A stretch of 64,000 bases of DNA from Rhodanobacter_A agri (GCF_044904705.1 NZ_JADIKL010000006.1:1-64000), one strand, 5' to 3'. Counted from the first letter of the stretch, positions 19,118 to 28,563 are shown. Notes: generated from the letters alone by a model not told the origin. Program-made: numbers and translations.

Positions 19118-19228
19118 GCCCCTCTCCCCCCTACCCCTCTCCCGCAAGCGGGCGAGGGGAGATGAAGAGTGTCGCGAGCACAGGCCCCTCACCCCAACCC
19201 TCTCCCCGACGGGAAGAGGGAGAAGGGC
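19118..19228 (+). repeat. Full copy of the CCTCTCCC/CCCTCACCCC repeat (about 110 bp)
   Basis: The left module contains CCCCTCTCCC, gcaag, CGGGCGAGGGGAG and the right module contains CCCCTCACCCCAACCCTCTC, then CCCGACGGGAAGAGGGAG. Between them is GTCGCGAGCACAGG, the complement of the CGGGTGCTCGC tail seen in other copies. It ends just before the nagR stop at 19236. It belongs to the same family as the three elements inside lhr. Confidence 0.78.
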
Positions 19229-19235
19229 GCACGCG

Positions 19236-20333
19236 TCAGCGCTTGGCCGGCGTGCCGCGCAGCGGTGCAGTGGAACCGCGCACCACCAGTTCCGGGCTGA
19301 AACCCTCGTTGCCCTCCTCCTGCGGTTCGCCGTTGGCCGCACGCTGGAGATTGCTGATCAGCCGCTGCGCGGCGTGATGGGCGATCTCCTCGGTGGCCTG
19401 GCGTGCAGTGGTGAGCGCGGGCCAGGATTGCTTGGAGAACGGGCTGTCCTCGAAGCCGGCGATGGACAGCTCCCACGGCACGCTGATGCCGCCGGAATGT
19501 GCCGCGGCGAGCACGCCGGCGGCGATTTCGTCGTTGGAGCCGAAGATCGCGGTGGGCCGGTCCTTCAGCGCGAGCAGCTTGCGTGCGCCGCGGAAACCGT
19601 CGTCGAAGGAGTAGTCGCCGGGCAGGATCAGCTTGCGGTCCAGCGCGATGCCGTAGTCCTTCAGCGCGTCCTCGTAGCCCTGGTAGCGCTCGGGGCTGGA
19701 ACGGTGGTCGCGGCCGCCCCACAGGAAGCCGATGCGGGTGTGGCCGAGCTGGATCAGATGCTCGGTGATCGCATACGCGGCATCGCGGTCGTCCACGTAG
19801 ACGCAGGGGTAGCCGTCCTGCGGGTCCTGCCGCGCGGAAATCACCCGCATGAAGGGGATCTTCGCCGCTGCCAGGGTACGGATCAGCTCCGGCTGCTCGG
19901 ACATCGGCGGCGCCAGCACCAGGCCGGCCAGCCGCGCATGCGCCGCCAGCGCGACCAGCTCCTCGGCCAATCGCGGCGAGGTGGAGTCGCAGGGATGGAT
20001 CTGCAGGCCGTAGCCGTTGGCGCGGCAGGCCGCCAGCACGCCGCTCTGCATGCTGATGATGTAGTGCGGATTGGGATTGTCGTAGACCAGCCCCACCGCG
20101 TAGGCGCGCGTGCTGCGCAGGCTGCGCGCGGAAGGGTCGGGCCGGTAGCCCAGCGCGTCGATCGCCCGCTGCACCTTTTCGCGCGTGCGCGCGTGCACCG
20201 ACGGCTCGTTGTTGATGACCCGCGAGACCGTCTTCAGCGAGACGCCCGCCTGCTCGGCTACATCCTTGATGGTGTTGCTGCGCAAGCTGTGGAGCCTCAG
20301 GTTCCGTCGGACGGGGTGGCGGCGCGCCGCCAT
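19236..20333 (-). CDS. nagR: LacI-family repressor of GlcNAc utilisation, NagR
   Basis: From the ATG at 20333 the protein has 365 residues. The LacI helix-turn-helix and hinge read NTIKDVAEQAGVSLKTVSRV (about 20-39), and a periplasmic-binding-protein-like effector domain with YPCVYVDDRDAAYAITEHLI and FGSNDEIAAGVL follows. The preceding basic stretch is longer than usual, and a TTG codon just before RSNTIKD could be the true start. It is 43 nt downstream of nagP on the same strand. Two TGACAACGTTGTCA-type operators, the NagR-box consensus known from Xanthomonas, flank the nagP/kinase divergence, supporting the name. Confidence 0.88.
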   Translation of the reverse strand: MAARRHPVRRNLRLHSLRSNTIKDVAEQAGVSLKTVSRVINNEPSVHARTREKVQRAIDALGYRPDPSARSLRSTRAYAVGLVYDNPNPHYIISMQSGVLAACRANGYGLQIHPCDSTSPRLAEELVALAAHARLAGLVLAPPMSEQPELIRTLAAAKIPFMRVISARQDPQDGYPCVYVDDRDAAYAITEHLIQLGHTRIGFLWGGRDHRSSPERYQGYEDALKDYGIALDRKLILPGDYSFDDGFRGARKLLALKDRPTAIFGSNDEIAAGVLAAAHSGGISVPWELSIAGFEDSPFSKQSWPALTTARQATEEIAHHAAQRLISNLQRAANGEPQEEGNEGFSPELVVRGSTAPLRGTPAKR

Positions 20334-20376
20334 GGCGCGCAGTCTAGTGGATGCGGTCGCGATGGCGGCAGGTCGT

Positions 20377-21660
20377 TCAACCCGCCACGTGCTGGCCCAC
20401 GCGGTGGCCACGCAGGCCGTAGTACAGGATGTACAGGTAGCAGGGCACCATCAGCAGCGCGAAGGCCGCCTGAAAGTTGATGACCTCCTTCAGGTGCACG
20501 AAGGCCTGCGGGATCAGCGCACCACCGGCGATGCCCATGATCAGCAACGCCGAGCCGGCCTCGGTGTGGCGGCCCAGACCCTTGATCGCCAGCGGAAAGA
20601 TCGCCGGCCACATCATCGCGTTGGCGAAACCCAACGCCGCGACGAAGGTGACCGAGGCATAGCCGGTGGTGAGGAAAGCGCCCAGCGTGAACAGCATGCC
20701 CAGCACCGCGGACACCGCGAGATAACGTTGCTGCGAGACGATCCGCGGGATCAGTACCAAGCCAACCAGGTAGCCGACCAGCATCGCGCCGAGGGTGAAC
20801 GCGGTGAAGAACTTGGTCTGGTCCAGCGGCAGGCCGAAGCCGGCGCCGTAGGTTCCGATCGCGTCACCGGCCATGACCTCCACGCCCACATACAGGAACA
20901 GGCACAGCACGCCCAGCCACAGGTGCGGGAAGCTGTAGATACTGCGTCCGGTATGGCCGATCGCGTGTTCGTCGTTCGCACCCGCCGGCTTGATCTCCGG
21001 CAGCGGGGAACCCAGCACCCACACACCCAGCAGCAGCAGCACGCCGGCCATCGCCAGGTAGGGCAGGTGGATCTTGGCTGCGAACCCGTTCAGCAGGCTG
21101 TCGCGCAGTGCCGGGTCGGCGGCCTTCACCTGCGCGTCGAGGTCGCCGATGCCGTGCAGTACCAACGCGCCGATCAGCAGCGGCGCGAAGATGCCGGCAA
21201 CCTTGTTGCAGATGCCCATGAAAGCGATGCGCTGCGCCGCGCTGTCGATCGGGCCCAGGATGCTGACGTAGGGATTCGAGGCCGTTTGCAACAGCGACAG
21301 ACCCGCGCCGAGCATGAACAGCCCGGTGAGCGCGCCGGCGAACACACGCATGGTGGCGAACTGACCGAACAGCGCCGCGCCGGCCGCCATCACGAACAGA
21401 CCCAGCCCCATCCCCTTCTTCATGCCGGTACGGCGCAGCAGCGACGAGGCCGGCAGCGAGAACACGAAGTACGAAATGTAGAACGCGAATGGCACCAGGA
21501 ACGCATAGGCGTCGGGCACCTGGAACGCCAGCTTGACGAAGGTGATCAGCGGCCCGTTGAGCCACGTGAAGAAACCCATGATGAAGAACAGCACGCCGAT
21601 GATGATCATCGGCCCGATGTAGGAACGTCCGGACGGCGCGGCCGCCACAGTGCTTGCCAT
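20377..21660 (-). CDS. nagP: N-acetylglucosamine MFS permease, NagP (FHS family)
   Basis: This is an inner-membrane sugar:H+ symporter of 427 residues with twelve hydrophobic helices. The N-terminal sequence IIIGVLFFIMGFFTWLNGPL and the motif GAGLSLLQTASNPYVSILGP are characteristic of the fucose/glucose-galactose permease family to which NagP belongs. GGGAGA sits 7 nt before the ATG at 21660. The context (nagR downstream, kinase divergent, NagR operator overlapping its upstream TTGACA) indicates GlcNAc as substrate. Confidence 0.92.
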   Translation of the reverse strand: MASTVAAAPSGRSYIGPMIIIGVLFFIMGFFTWLNGPLITFVKLAFQVPDAYAFLVPFAFYISYFVFSLPASSLLRRTGMKKGMGLGLFVMAAGAALFGQFATMRVFAGALTGLFMLGAGLSLLQTASNPYVSILGPIDSAAQRIAFMGICNKVAGIFAPLLIGALVLHGIGDLDAQVKAADPALRDSLLNGFAAKIHLPYLAMAGVLLLLGVWVLGSPLPEIKPAGANDEHAIGHTGRSIYSFPHLWLGVLCLFLYVGVEVMAGDAIGTYGAGFGLPLDQTKFFTAFTLGAMLVGYLVGLVLIPRIVSQQRYLAVSAVLGMLFTLGAFLTTGYASVTFVAALGFANAMMWPAIFPLAIKGLGRHTEAGSALLIMGIAGGALIPQAFVHLKEVINFQAAFALLMVPCYLYILYYGLRGHRVGQHVAG

Positions 21661-21742
21661 GAAGTCTCTCCCCGAGGAACGGCGTGACGGCCGTGAGCAT
21701 AACGGCACGCGCGGCCGCCAAAACATCTTTATTGGCCGCAAA

Positions 21743-21758
21743 GTACAACGTTGTCAAC
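21743..21758 (-). promoter_or_regulatory. NagR operator upstream of nagP
   Basis: On the minus strand the site reads GGTTGACAACGTTGTACTTT. Its palindromic core ACAACGTTGT matches the NagR box AATGACARCGYTGTCATT as I recall it, with one half site imperfect. The embedded TTGACA could serve as the nagP -35 element, so repressor binding would occlude RNA polymerase. It lies about 85 bp upstream of the nagP ATG. Confidence 0.8.
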
Positions 21759-22030
21759 CAGGGATGACCTTGGCCTGGCCGGAACCCGTCGGCCAGGCCA
21801 CACGTGTGGGTACCCGCACCCGCGAGGTTTTTTGGTTCTAACCACGGCATGGGCTATTCGCCCGCGCGGCCGCTTCCAGCGGCGATTTCCTGCTTTCGAT
21901 GCCAGCCGCAACGCCTGATGCGCCAGGTTTTGGCGCGTCGACAAAATTTAAATCGATCCAGCCTCGCGACCCCTGCCAACGGTCATGTTGCAAGGCTTCG
22001 CACGCCCTGGTGAAAATTCCGGGACAGTTA

Positions 22031-22048
22031 CTTGACAACGTTGTCATG
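22031..22048 (+). promoter_or_regulatory. NagR operator upstream of the kinase-receptor-hexosaminidase genes
   Basis: The sequence CTTGACAACGTTGTCATG contains the perfect 14-bp palindrome TGACAACGTTGTCA (22033-22046), an almost ideal match to the Xanthomonas NagR box. It lies 94 bp upstream of the GTG chosen for the kinase. An in-frame ATG that overlaps the operator edge (22046) is therefore an unlikely start. Confidence 0.88.
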
Positions 22049-22141
22049 ACACTTCCAGACTCCACCGCCATCGCCCGCCGGCATGTTCGCGCGACCCATG
22101 CGTCGCACCGGCCGGCCGCAGCGGACAAGGGGAAAATTCAC

Positions 22142-23239
22142 GTGGGAGAGTTCGCCAGCCAGCGTCATGCCGCCCGGCCGTCGCCGCAAACGTCGGCGCC
22201 GAACGGCGTGCTGGGCCAGACCGAGCCGTTCCTAGCCGCCGATGTCGGCGGCACCCACGCGCGCATCGGCCTGGTACTCGGCACGCCCGGCGACCGGCGT
22301 CCGGTCAGCGTGCTGCACTACCACCGCTATCACTGCATCGACTGGTCCGACCTCGGCGCCCTGCTGCGCGATTTCGTTGCGCAGCTGGCACTGGCTGGCC
22401 ACGCCACGCTGCAGGGGCGTATCCGCCGTTGCGTGGTGGCCAGCGCCGGCGTGGTGCTGGACGACAGCATCGTCAACGAAAATCTGCCGTGGCCGGTGTC
22501 GATCGGCGCACTGCGCGAAGAGCTGGGCCTGACCCAGCTGGAAGTCATCAACGACTTCGAGGCAGTGGCCTGGGCCACCCAGTTCCTCGATGCCGACGAG
22601 ACGCTGCCGGTGATCGAGACCGCGCAGCCGGCGGCGCGCGGCCCGGTGCTGGTGATGGGTCCGGGCACCGGACTGGGTTCGGCGGTGCTGCTGCCACGCG
22701 CCGGCCATGCCCAAGTGCTGCCCACCGAGGCCGGCCAGATCTCGCTGGCGCCCGGCAACGAGCGCGAGATCGACATCCTGCGCGTGCTGGCGCGTGGCCG
22801 CAGCCATATCTCCTACGAGGAGGCGCTGTCCGGCCCCGGCCTGCTCAACCTCTACCACGCGTTGTGCGAACTGCGCGGCTGCGCGGTGGCGCTGATGACG
22901 CCGGCAGAGATCACCGGCGCCGCGCTGGCCGGCCACGATGCCGCGGCACAGGAAGCGTTGCAGGTGTTCTGCGGCCTGCTCGGCAGCTTCACCGGCGACC
23001 TGGCGATGCTGTACGGCGCCAGCGGCGGCGTATTCCTCGCCGGCGGCATCCTGCCGCAGATCCACGGCTTCCTGCGCGCCAGCAGCTTCGCCGAACGCTA
23101 TTTCAACAAGGGCGTGATGCGCGCATTTCTGCAGAAGGTTCCCGTACGACTGATCGAGCACGGCCAGCTAGGTGTCATCGGCGCCGCCGGCTGGTTTCTG
23201 GACGAGCGGCAGGGAGATCAAGCCATGCCACCGCTCTAG
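22142..23239 (+). CDS. Glk-family sugar kinase, probable N-acetylglucosamine kinase (NagK type)
   Basis: The protein is an ATP-dependent cytoplasmic hexokinase of 365 residues. A GTG at 22142 with AAGGGG upstream is preferred. The Glk signature is clear: LAADVGGTHARIGL (ATP phosphate loop), the catalytic aspartate D138 in VINDFEAVAWA, and GPGTGLGSAVL. Glk-family members in Xanthomonas nag loci are named NagK and phosphorylate GlcNAc or glucose. Position behind a NagR operator and ahead of the receptor and hexosaminidase argues for GlcNAc, but activity on glucose cannot be excluded. The receptor starts 77 nt downstream. Confidence 0.85.
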   Translation: MGEFASQRHAARPSPQTSAPNGVLGQTEPFLAADVGGTHARIGLVLGTPGDRRPVSVLHYHRYHCIDWSDLGALLRDFVAQLALAGHATLQGRIRRCVVASAGVVLDDSIVNENLPWPVSIGALREELGLTQLEVINDFEAVAWATQFLDADETLPVIETAQPAARGPVLVMGPGTGLGSAVLLPRAGHAQVLPTEAGQISLAPGNEREIDILRVLARGRSHISYEEALSGPGLLNLYHALCELRGCAVALMTPAEITGAALAGHDAAAQEALQVFCGLLGSFTGDLAMLYGASGGVFLAGGILPQIHGFLRASSFAERYFNKGVMRAFLQKVPVRLIEHGQLGVIGAAGWFLDERQGDQAMPPL

Positions 23240-23316
23240 CGACACGGCGCCGAACGCCGTCAACAACCACGACAACCCGGTCCCGGACCGAACCAGCCCT
23301 CTGAGGGGAGGACATC

Positions 23317-26019
23317 ATGAACCATCGCAAGACACTGCTTGCCGCGAGTATCGTCGCCGGCCTGTGCCTGTCCGTCGGCGCGTACGCGCAGGACAACAGC
23401 CAGAATCAGCAAAACACCCAGAACAGCAGCGCTCCAAACAAGAAAGAAACGAAGACCCTGTCGACGGTGACCGTGATCGGTGTCCGTGCCTCGCAGGCGA
23501 AGGCGCTCGACATCAAGCGCGACGCAAACTCCAACGTCGACGTGGTCACCGCCGAAGACGTGGGCAAGCTGCCGGCACACAACGTGGCCGACACCTTGCG
23601 CGCCCTGCCCGGCGTGGACATCAGCTCGTCCAGTGCCCAGGAAGGCGGCTTCGACGAAGCCGACCGCATCAGCCTGCGCGGCACCGCCCCGAGCCTGACC
23701 CAGACGCTTATCAACGGCCACACCGTCGGCTCGGCCGACTGGTTCGTGCTCAGCCAGGGCAACACCGTCGGCCGCAGCGTGAGCTACACCTTGCTGCCGT
23801 CCGAAATCGTCAGCCGCGTGGAAGTGCACAAGTCCTCCGAAGCCCGCTTCCAGGACGGCGGCACCACCGGCAACGTGGACATCATCACCCGCAAGCCGCT
23901 GGACTTCGACAAGCAGTACACCGCGGACGCCAGCATCGGCGGCGTGTACTCCAGCACGGCTTCCAAGACCGACGGCCAGTTCTCCGGCCTGTTCAACTGG
24001 AAGAATGCCGACAGCACGTTCGGCGTCCTGGCCCAGGTGTTCGACGAGAAGCGCCACCTGCAGCGTGAAGCCCAGGAGCTTCCCAGCGGCTTCACCCAGA
24101 TTGGCGCGACCAGCCCGGTCGCGGCGACCAATCCCGACCTCGTGGGCGTGTATATCCCCTCGCTGCTTGGCTCCACGCTGTTCACCCAGACCCGCACGCG
24201 CAAAGGCGGCCTGCTTGAGGCGCAGTTCCGCCCGAGCAACGACCTGACCCTGGACTTGAGCGGTTTCTACTCCAAGCTCGACGCCGACAACTACAACCGC
24301 AACTACATGCTGTGGGCCGGCAACTGGGGCATGACCCAGGCGCCGAACCCGGGTTACACCGTGCAGAACGGCGTGCTCACCAATGCCACCTATGCGGGTA
24401 AGGCCGGCACGGCCTACACCGTGTACGACATGATCGCGCGCCAGTCCCAGGCGAAGACCTACTACTACACCGCGGACGCCGACTGGAACGTGTCGGACAA
24501 CGTGACGGCGACGTTCCAGGCCGGCACCACCAAGGGCACCGGCACCACGCCGAAGCAGTACATCGCCGAACTCACCGACAACTATGGCGGCGGCGCCAGC
24601 TGGCAGACGCATGGTGCGGGCTCGCCGGTGGATTGGAGCGTGGGCGGCGACGGCAGCCTGGCCGGCGCGCAGTGGAACGGCACCTGGGGCGACCAGCTCG
24701 TCAAGGCCACCGACAAGGAAAACTGGCTGTCGGCCGACTTCACCCAGTACATGAACACGGGCACGCTGGAGTCGTTCAACTACGGCGTCCGTTACGCCAA
24801 GCACGACCGCGCCACCATATCGCCGGAAGGCGCTACCCCGGGCGACCTCTGGGGTGCGCTGCAAGGTGCCGCCACCGCCAACTACCCGGGCAACTTCGCC
24901 GAGGGCCTCGGCGGCCAGTTCCCGCGCAACATCTGGTACTTCACCCAGTCCGCGCTGGCCAATGCGGTCAACTCCACCGCCACCTGGCTTGCGGGCAATG
25001 ACGGCCCGACCGGCCGCCACAACTATGGTGCCGACTGGACAGTGACCGAGAAGAACGCCGCGGCGTACTTCCAGGCCAACTTCCAAGGCGACAACTGGAG
25101 CGGCAACGCTGGCGTGCGCTACGTCAACATCAGCCAAGGCATCAACACGTATGCCGCCACCACGGTCAATCCGGACGTGAGCAGCCTGTTCGGCATGTGG
25201 GATCGCGAGCACTACAGCAACCACTACGGCCGCTTCCTGCCGAGCTTCAACCTGAAGTTCAACCTGGCGCAGGACCTGATTGCCCGCTTCGCGGTGTCGC
25301 AGACCCAGACCATGCCGGACTATTCCGCCCTGGGCGCATCCTCGTGGGGTTCGGACCTGAGCAAGACCGGCGGCGGCGGCAACCCGCACCTCAAGCCGGT
25401 GCTGTCGACCAACTTCGACGCCGGCCTGGAGTGGTACTTCATGCCGCGCGGCCTGCTGGCGGCCACTGCGTACTCGATGAACATGAAGGACTACGTGGCC
25501 TACGGCACCACGAACCGTCAGCTCTACAGCGAGCTGAGCCACCAGCTGGAAACGTACAACGTCGCCATCCCGCTGAATGCCGATGCCCGCCTGTCCGGCC
25601 TGGAGTTGACCTACAACCAGCCGATCGGCGACTACTTCGGCGTGAATCTCAACTACACCTATGCGGACGGTTCGTCGTCCTTCACCTGGGCGGATGGCAC
25701 GCACAACCTGCTTGGCACCTCGAAGAACACCTACAACGTGGGCGCCTACTTCGAAAACGACATGTTCAACGCGCGCATCGGCTACAGCTGGCGTTCGTCG
25801 TTCCTGATCGGCCTGCAGGGCGCGGTGCCCTACTACCAGGCGGCGACCGGCACGCTGGGTGCGTCCATCGGCTACAAGGCGACGGATTGGCTGAGCTTCA
25901 GCCTGGATGCGCTGAACCTCAACAACCCGACCACCAAGTACTACCAGAGCGCATACATCCCGACCGCTTTCTACGAGAACGGCCGTCAGTATTACCTGAC
26001 CGCGCATCTGAAGTTCTGA
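23317..26019 (+). CDS. TonB-dependent receptor for GlcNAc or chito-oligosaccharides
   Basis: This is an outer-membrane receptor of 900 residues. The ATG at 23317 has GAGGGGAGGAC upstream. The signal peptide ends AYA at about residue 25. A short polar stretch is followed by the TonB box region TLSTVTVIGVRASQAKALDI, a plug domain with ADTLRALPGVDISSSSAQEG and RISLRGTAPSLTQTLINGH, and a long beta-barrel ending NGRQYYLTAHLKF with the C-terminal phenylalanine expected for outer-membrane proteins. It belongs to the large carbohydrate-type receptors of Xanthomonadales. Linkage to the kinase and the hexosaminidase suggests uptake of chitin or peptidoglycan sugars; the exact ligand is inferred. Confidence 0.9.
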   Translation: MNHRKTLLAASIVAGLCLSVGAYAQDNSQNQQNTQNSSAPNKKETKTLSTVTVIGVRASQAKALDIKRDANSNVDVVTAEDVGKLPAHNVADTLRALPGVDISSSSAQEGGFDEADRISLRGTAPSLTQTLINGHTVGSADWFVLSQGNTVGRSVSYTLLPSEIVSRVEVHKSSEARFQDGGTTGNVDIITRKPLDFDKQYTADASIGGVYSSTASKTDGQFSGLFNWKNADSTFGVLAQVFDEKRHLQREAQELPSGFTQIGATSPVAATNPDLVGVYIPSLLGSTLFTQTRTRKGGLLEAQFRPSNDLTLDLSGFYSKLDADNYNRNYMLWAGNWGMTQAPNPGYTVQNGVLTNATYAGKAGTAYTVYDMIARQSQAKTYYYTADADWNVSDNVTATFQAGTTKGTGTTPKQYIAELTDNYGGGASWQTHGAGSPVDWSVGGDGSLAGAQWNGTWGDQLVKATDKENWLSADFTQYMNTGTLESFNYGVRYAKHDRATISPEGATPGDLWGALQGAATANYPGNFAEGLGGQFPRNIWYFTQSALANAVNSTATWLAGNDGPTGRHNYGADWTVTEKNAAAYFQANFQGDNWSGNAGVRYVNISQGINTYAATTVNPDVSSLFGMWDREHYSNHYGRFLPSFNLKFNLAQDLIARFAVSQTQTMPDYSALGASSWGSDLSKTGGGGNPHLKPVLSTNFDAGLEWYFMPRGLLAATAYSMNMKDYVAYGTTNRQLYSELSHQLETYNVAIPLNADARLSGLELTYNQPIGDYFGVNLNYTYADGSSSFTWADGTHNLLGTSKNTYNVGAYFENDMFNARIGYSWRSSFLIGLQGAVPYYQAATGTLGASIGYKATDWLSFSLDALNLNNPTTKYYQSAYIPTAFYENGRQYYLTAHLKF

Positions 26020-26082
26020 TCCGGCATTTCCGCTTCACTGCAGTATCCACGCAGGCCACGGACGGCCTGCACTCTCCCCGAG

Positions 26083-26116
26083 CGGGCCCGGCTGTATTTT
26101 GCGGGCCCGTCTTTTT
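26083..26116 (+). terminator. Rho-independent terminator after the receptor gene
   Basis: CGGGCCCG at 26083-26090 pairs with CGGGCCCG at 26102-26109 and is followed by TCTTTTT. It lies 64 nt after the receptor stop and would separate the kinase-receptor unit from the hexosaminidase gene, although some read-through is possible. Confidence 0.75.
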
Positions 26117-26241
26117 GCGACCACCGTCCATGGCGGCCGCCCTTCGGGTGATCGCTGGCGCGATGTCGAAATCGCTCCGGCGCTTTTTATATGGAATGGC
26201 CACGGAGATGGCATGCTGGGCCATTCGTGCAGGAGTCGCCG

Positions 26242-28563
26242 ATGAATCGTCTTGCCTTGCTGTCCCGTTGCGCCTGCCTGCTGCTGGTGCTCGCCCTGCC
26301 GCTGGCGCCTGCCGCCCACGCCGATGACGCGACGCCACCCTCTCTGATTCCGCTGCCGGCGCAACTCGAGTTGCAGCACGGCGGCTTCACCGTGGACGCA
26401 CACACACTCGTGCTGCTCGCGAGCCACGATGCCGCGACGAAACAGACCGCGGACTACCTGATCGATCTCGTCGCGCGCACGCGCGGCCTGCAGTTGCAGC
26501 TTGCCGCCGACGGCCATGCCGCGCAGGCCATCGTGCTGCAGCGTGACCCGCGGGCGCCGGTGGCGCAGGCCGAAGGCTATGCGCTAGCCGTCACACCCGA
26601 GGGAATCCGCGTCACGGCGCGCGACGATGCCGGCCTGTTCCACGGCGCGATCACGCTGTCCCAGCTTCTGACGCCCGACGCGAAACAAGGCGCGGTGGAC
26701 GTGCCCGCGCTCAGCATCCGCGACTGGCCGCGTTTCGCCTGGCGCGGCCTGATGCTGGATTCCGCGCGCCATTTCCAGAGCGTGGCCGAGGTCGAAAAGC
26801 TGATCGACCAGATGGCCCAGCTCAAGCTCGACGTGCTGCACTGGCATCTCACCGACGACCAGGGTTGGCGCATCGAGATCAAGCGCTATCCCGAGCTCAC
26901 CCGTATCGGTGCATGGCGTACGCCACCCGGCGCCGGCCACGACGGCGAACCGAAGCGCTACGGCGGCTTCTATACGCAGGAGCAGATCCGCGCAGTGGTG
27001 GCCTACGCCGCCGCACGCCACGTCACCATCGTGCCGGAGCTGGACATGCCGGGCCACGCACAGGCCGCGGTGGCCTCTTATCCGCGCATCGGCGTCACCG
27101 GCAAACAGCCGAAGGTGTCTACCGACTGGGGTGTGAACTCCTGGCTCTACAACGTGGACGACGACACCTTCACCTTCATCGACAACGTGCTCGACGAAGT
27201 GCTGGCGCTGTTCCCCTCGCAATACATCCATGTCGGCGGCGACGAGGCGATCAAGGATAAGTGGCAGGCCTCGCCCGCGGTGCAGGCGAAGATGCGCGCG
27301 CTGGGCATCGCCAACGAAGATGCGCTGCAGGGCTGGTTCATCGGCCGCATCGGCCACTACCTCGAAAAGCACGGCCGCAAACTGATCGGCTGGGACGAGA
27401 TCCTGGAGGGCGACAACCTGCCCGCCGACGCCACGGTGATGTCCTGGCGCGGTATCGACGGCGCGATCAAGGCCGCGCTGCTCGGCCACGACGTGGTGAT
27501 GTCGCCCTCGCCCGATCTCTACTTCGACCACGTGCAGGGCGACCTCGCCGACGAATACGCCGGACGCCTCGGCGTGGAATCGCTGAAGGACGTGTACGGC
27601 TTCCAGGTGCTGCCCGACGTGTTGAATGCCACGCAGGCGAAGCATGTGCTGGGCGTGCAGGCCAACGTGTGGACCGAGCACCTCCCGACGATGGCGCACG
27701 TGGAGCACACCACCTTTCCGCGACTCGACGCGCTCGGCGAAGTGGCTTGGTCGCCCGCCGCCAGCAACGACTGGCAGGGCTTCCTCGCCCGTCTGCCGGC
27801 GCAGCTCGAACGCCATCGTGCGCAGCAGGTCAACTACGCCGACAGCGCTTTCGCCGTGGACATCGCGGCGGACCGCAACGTGGCGCTGGCTACCGGCAAG
27901 GCGACGGTGACGCTGGGCGATCAGACCGGCTTCGGCACCATCCACTACACGCTGGACGGCAGCATCCCCACGCCGGCTTCGCCACGCTATGACGCGCCGT
28001 TCAACGTGACGCTGCCCACCACCGTGCGCGCCGCCAGCTTTGCCGTCGATGGCAGCAAGCTCGCCGCGCCCCGCGAGCGGAGGCTGGATCGCGCCGCGCT
28101 GCTGAGCCTGTCCGGCACGGAACTGGGGAACTGCCCCGGCAGCGATTTCCGCCTGCGCCTGCAGCCGGCACCCGATGCCGCCAGCCTCCAGCCGGTGTAC
28201 GCAATGAATGTGTTCGACGCCTGCCAGCTGTTCCCGCCCACGCTGATGGATGGTGTCGACGCGATCCATGTCGACGCGGTGCGACTGCCGCGCAACTACG
28301 CGCTGGCGCACGACACGAAACTGGTGGTGTCGCGCCCGCACACCACGCCGTTCGGCGAACTGGTGGTGCACGCGGATCGCTGCGACGGCCCGGTGCTGGC
28401 CACGATGCTGCTGCCCGACCCGGCACACAGTCCACCCCGGTTCAAGTTCGACGCGACACTGCGCGCGCAGGACGGCGAGCACGCGCTGTGCCTGATCTAC
28501 ACCGCGCCCATCGACGGTCCGCTGTATGCGCTGGGCCGGGTGTCGCTGCAGGCCCGGCCTTAA
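26242..28563 (+). CDS. Exported beta-N-acetylhexosaminidase, GH20
   Basis: The enzyme releases terminal GlcNAc from chito-oligomers or glycoconjugates in the periplasm or at the surface. From the ATG at 26242 (AGGAG upstream) the protein has 773 residues. A signal peptide ends AHA at about 27, a GH20b domain spans about 30-160, and the TIM-barrel catalytic domain spans about 165-510. The acid/base pair is D334-E335 in HVGGDEA, the Asp-Glu of substrate-assisted catalysis. A chitobiase-type beta-sandwich follows (HYTLDGSIPTPASPRY) and then a further C-terminal beta-rich domain. It supplies GlcNAc for the NagP and NagK steps. Confidence 0.94.
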   Translation: MNRLALLSRCACLLLVLALPLAPAAHADDATPPSLIPLPAQLELQHGGFTVDAHTLVLLASHDAATKQTADYLIDLVARTRGLQLQLAADGHAAQAIVLQRDPRAPVAQAEGYALAVTPEGIRVTARDDAGLFHGAITLSQLLTPDAKQGAVDVPALSIRDWPRFAWRGLMLDSARHFQSVAEVEKLIDQMAQLKLDVLHWHLTDDQGWRIEIKRYPELTRIGAWRTPPGAGHDGEPKRYGGFYTQEQIRAVVAYAAARHVTIVPELDMPGHAQAAVASYPRIGVTGKQPKVSTDWGVNSWLYNVDDDTFTFIDNVLDEVLALFPSQYIHVGGDEAIKDKWQASPAVQAKMRALGIANEDALQGWFIGRIGHYLEKHGRKLIGWDEILEGDNLPADATVMSWRGIDGAIKAALLGHDVVMSPSPDLYFDHVQGDLADEYAGRLGVESLKDVYGFQVLPDVLNATQAKHVLGVQANVWTEHLPTMAHVEHTTFPRLDALGEVAWSPAASNDWQGFLARLPAQLERHRAQQVNYADSAFAVDIAADRNVALATGKATVTLGDQTGFGTIHYTLDGSIPTPASPRYDAPFNVTLPTTVRAASFAVDGSKLAAPRERRLDRAALLSLSGTELGNCPGSDFRLRLQPAPDAASLQPVYAMNVFDACQLFPPTLMDGVDAIHVDAVRLPRNYALAHDTKLVVSRPHTTPFGELVVHADRCDGPVLATMLLPDPAHSPPRFKFDATLRAQDGEHALCLIYTAPIDGPLYALGRVSLQARP

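Larger units (their letters stand above)
21661..22141. other. 480-bp regulatory region between nagP and the kinase gene
   Basis: The divergent promoter region holds two NagR operators (21745-21756 and 22033-22046) about 290 bp apart. The interval includes an AT-rich patch, AAAATTTAAATCG near 21944-21956, and a T-run with GGTTTTTTGG near 21829. I see no gene. Widely spaced operators would allow DNA looping or independent control of both directions. Confidence 0.6.

Noticed and set aside
22046..22141. ATG at 22046 as the start of the Glk-type kinase
   Set aside because: It overlaps the NagR operator and would add 32 residues before the conserved N-terminus. The GTG at 22142 has a better ribosome-binding site.
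23260..26007. A 915-codon open frame antisense to the receptor gene
   Set aside because: Same GC-bias artefact. The plus-strand frame has a signal peptide, plug motifs and a C-terminal aromatic residue.
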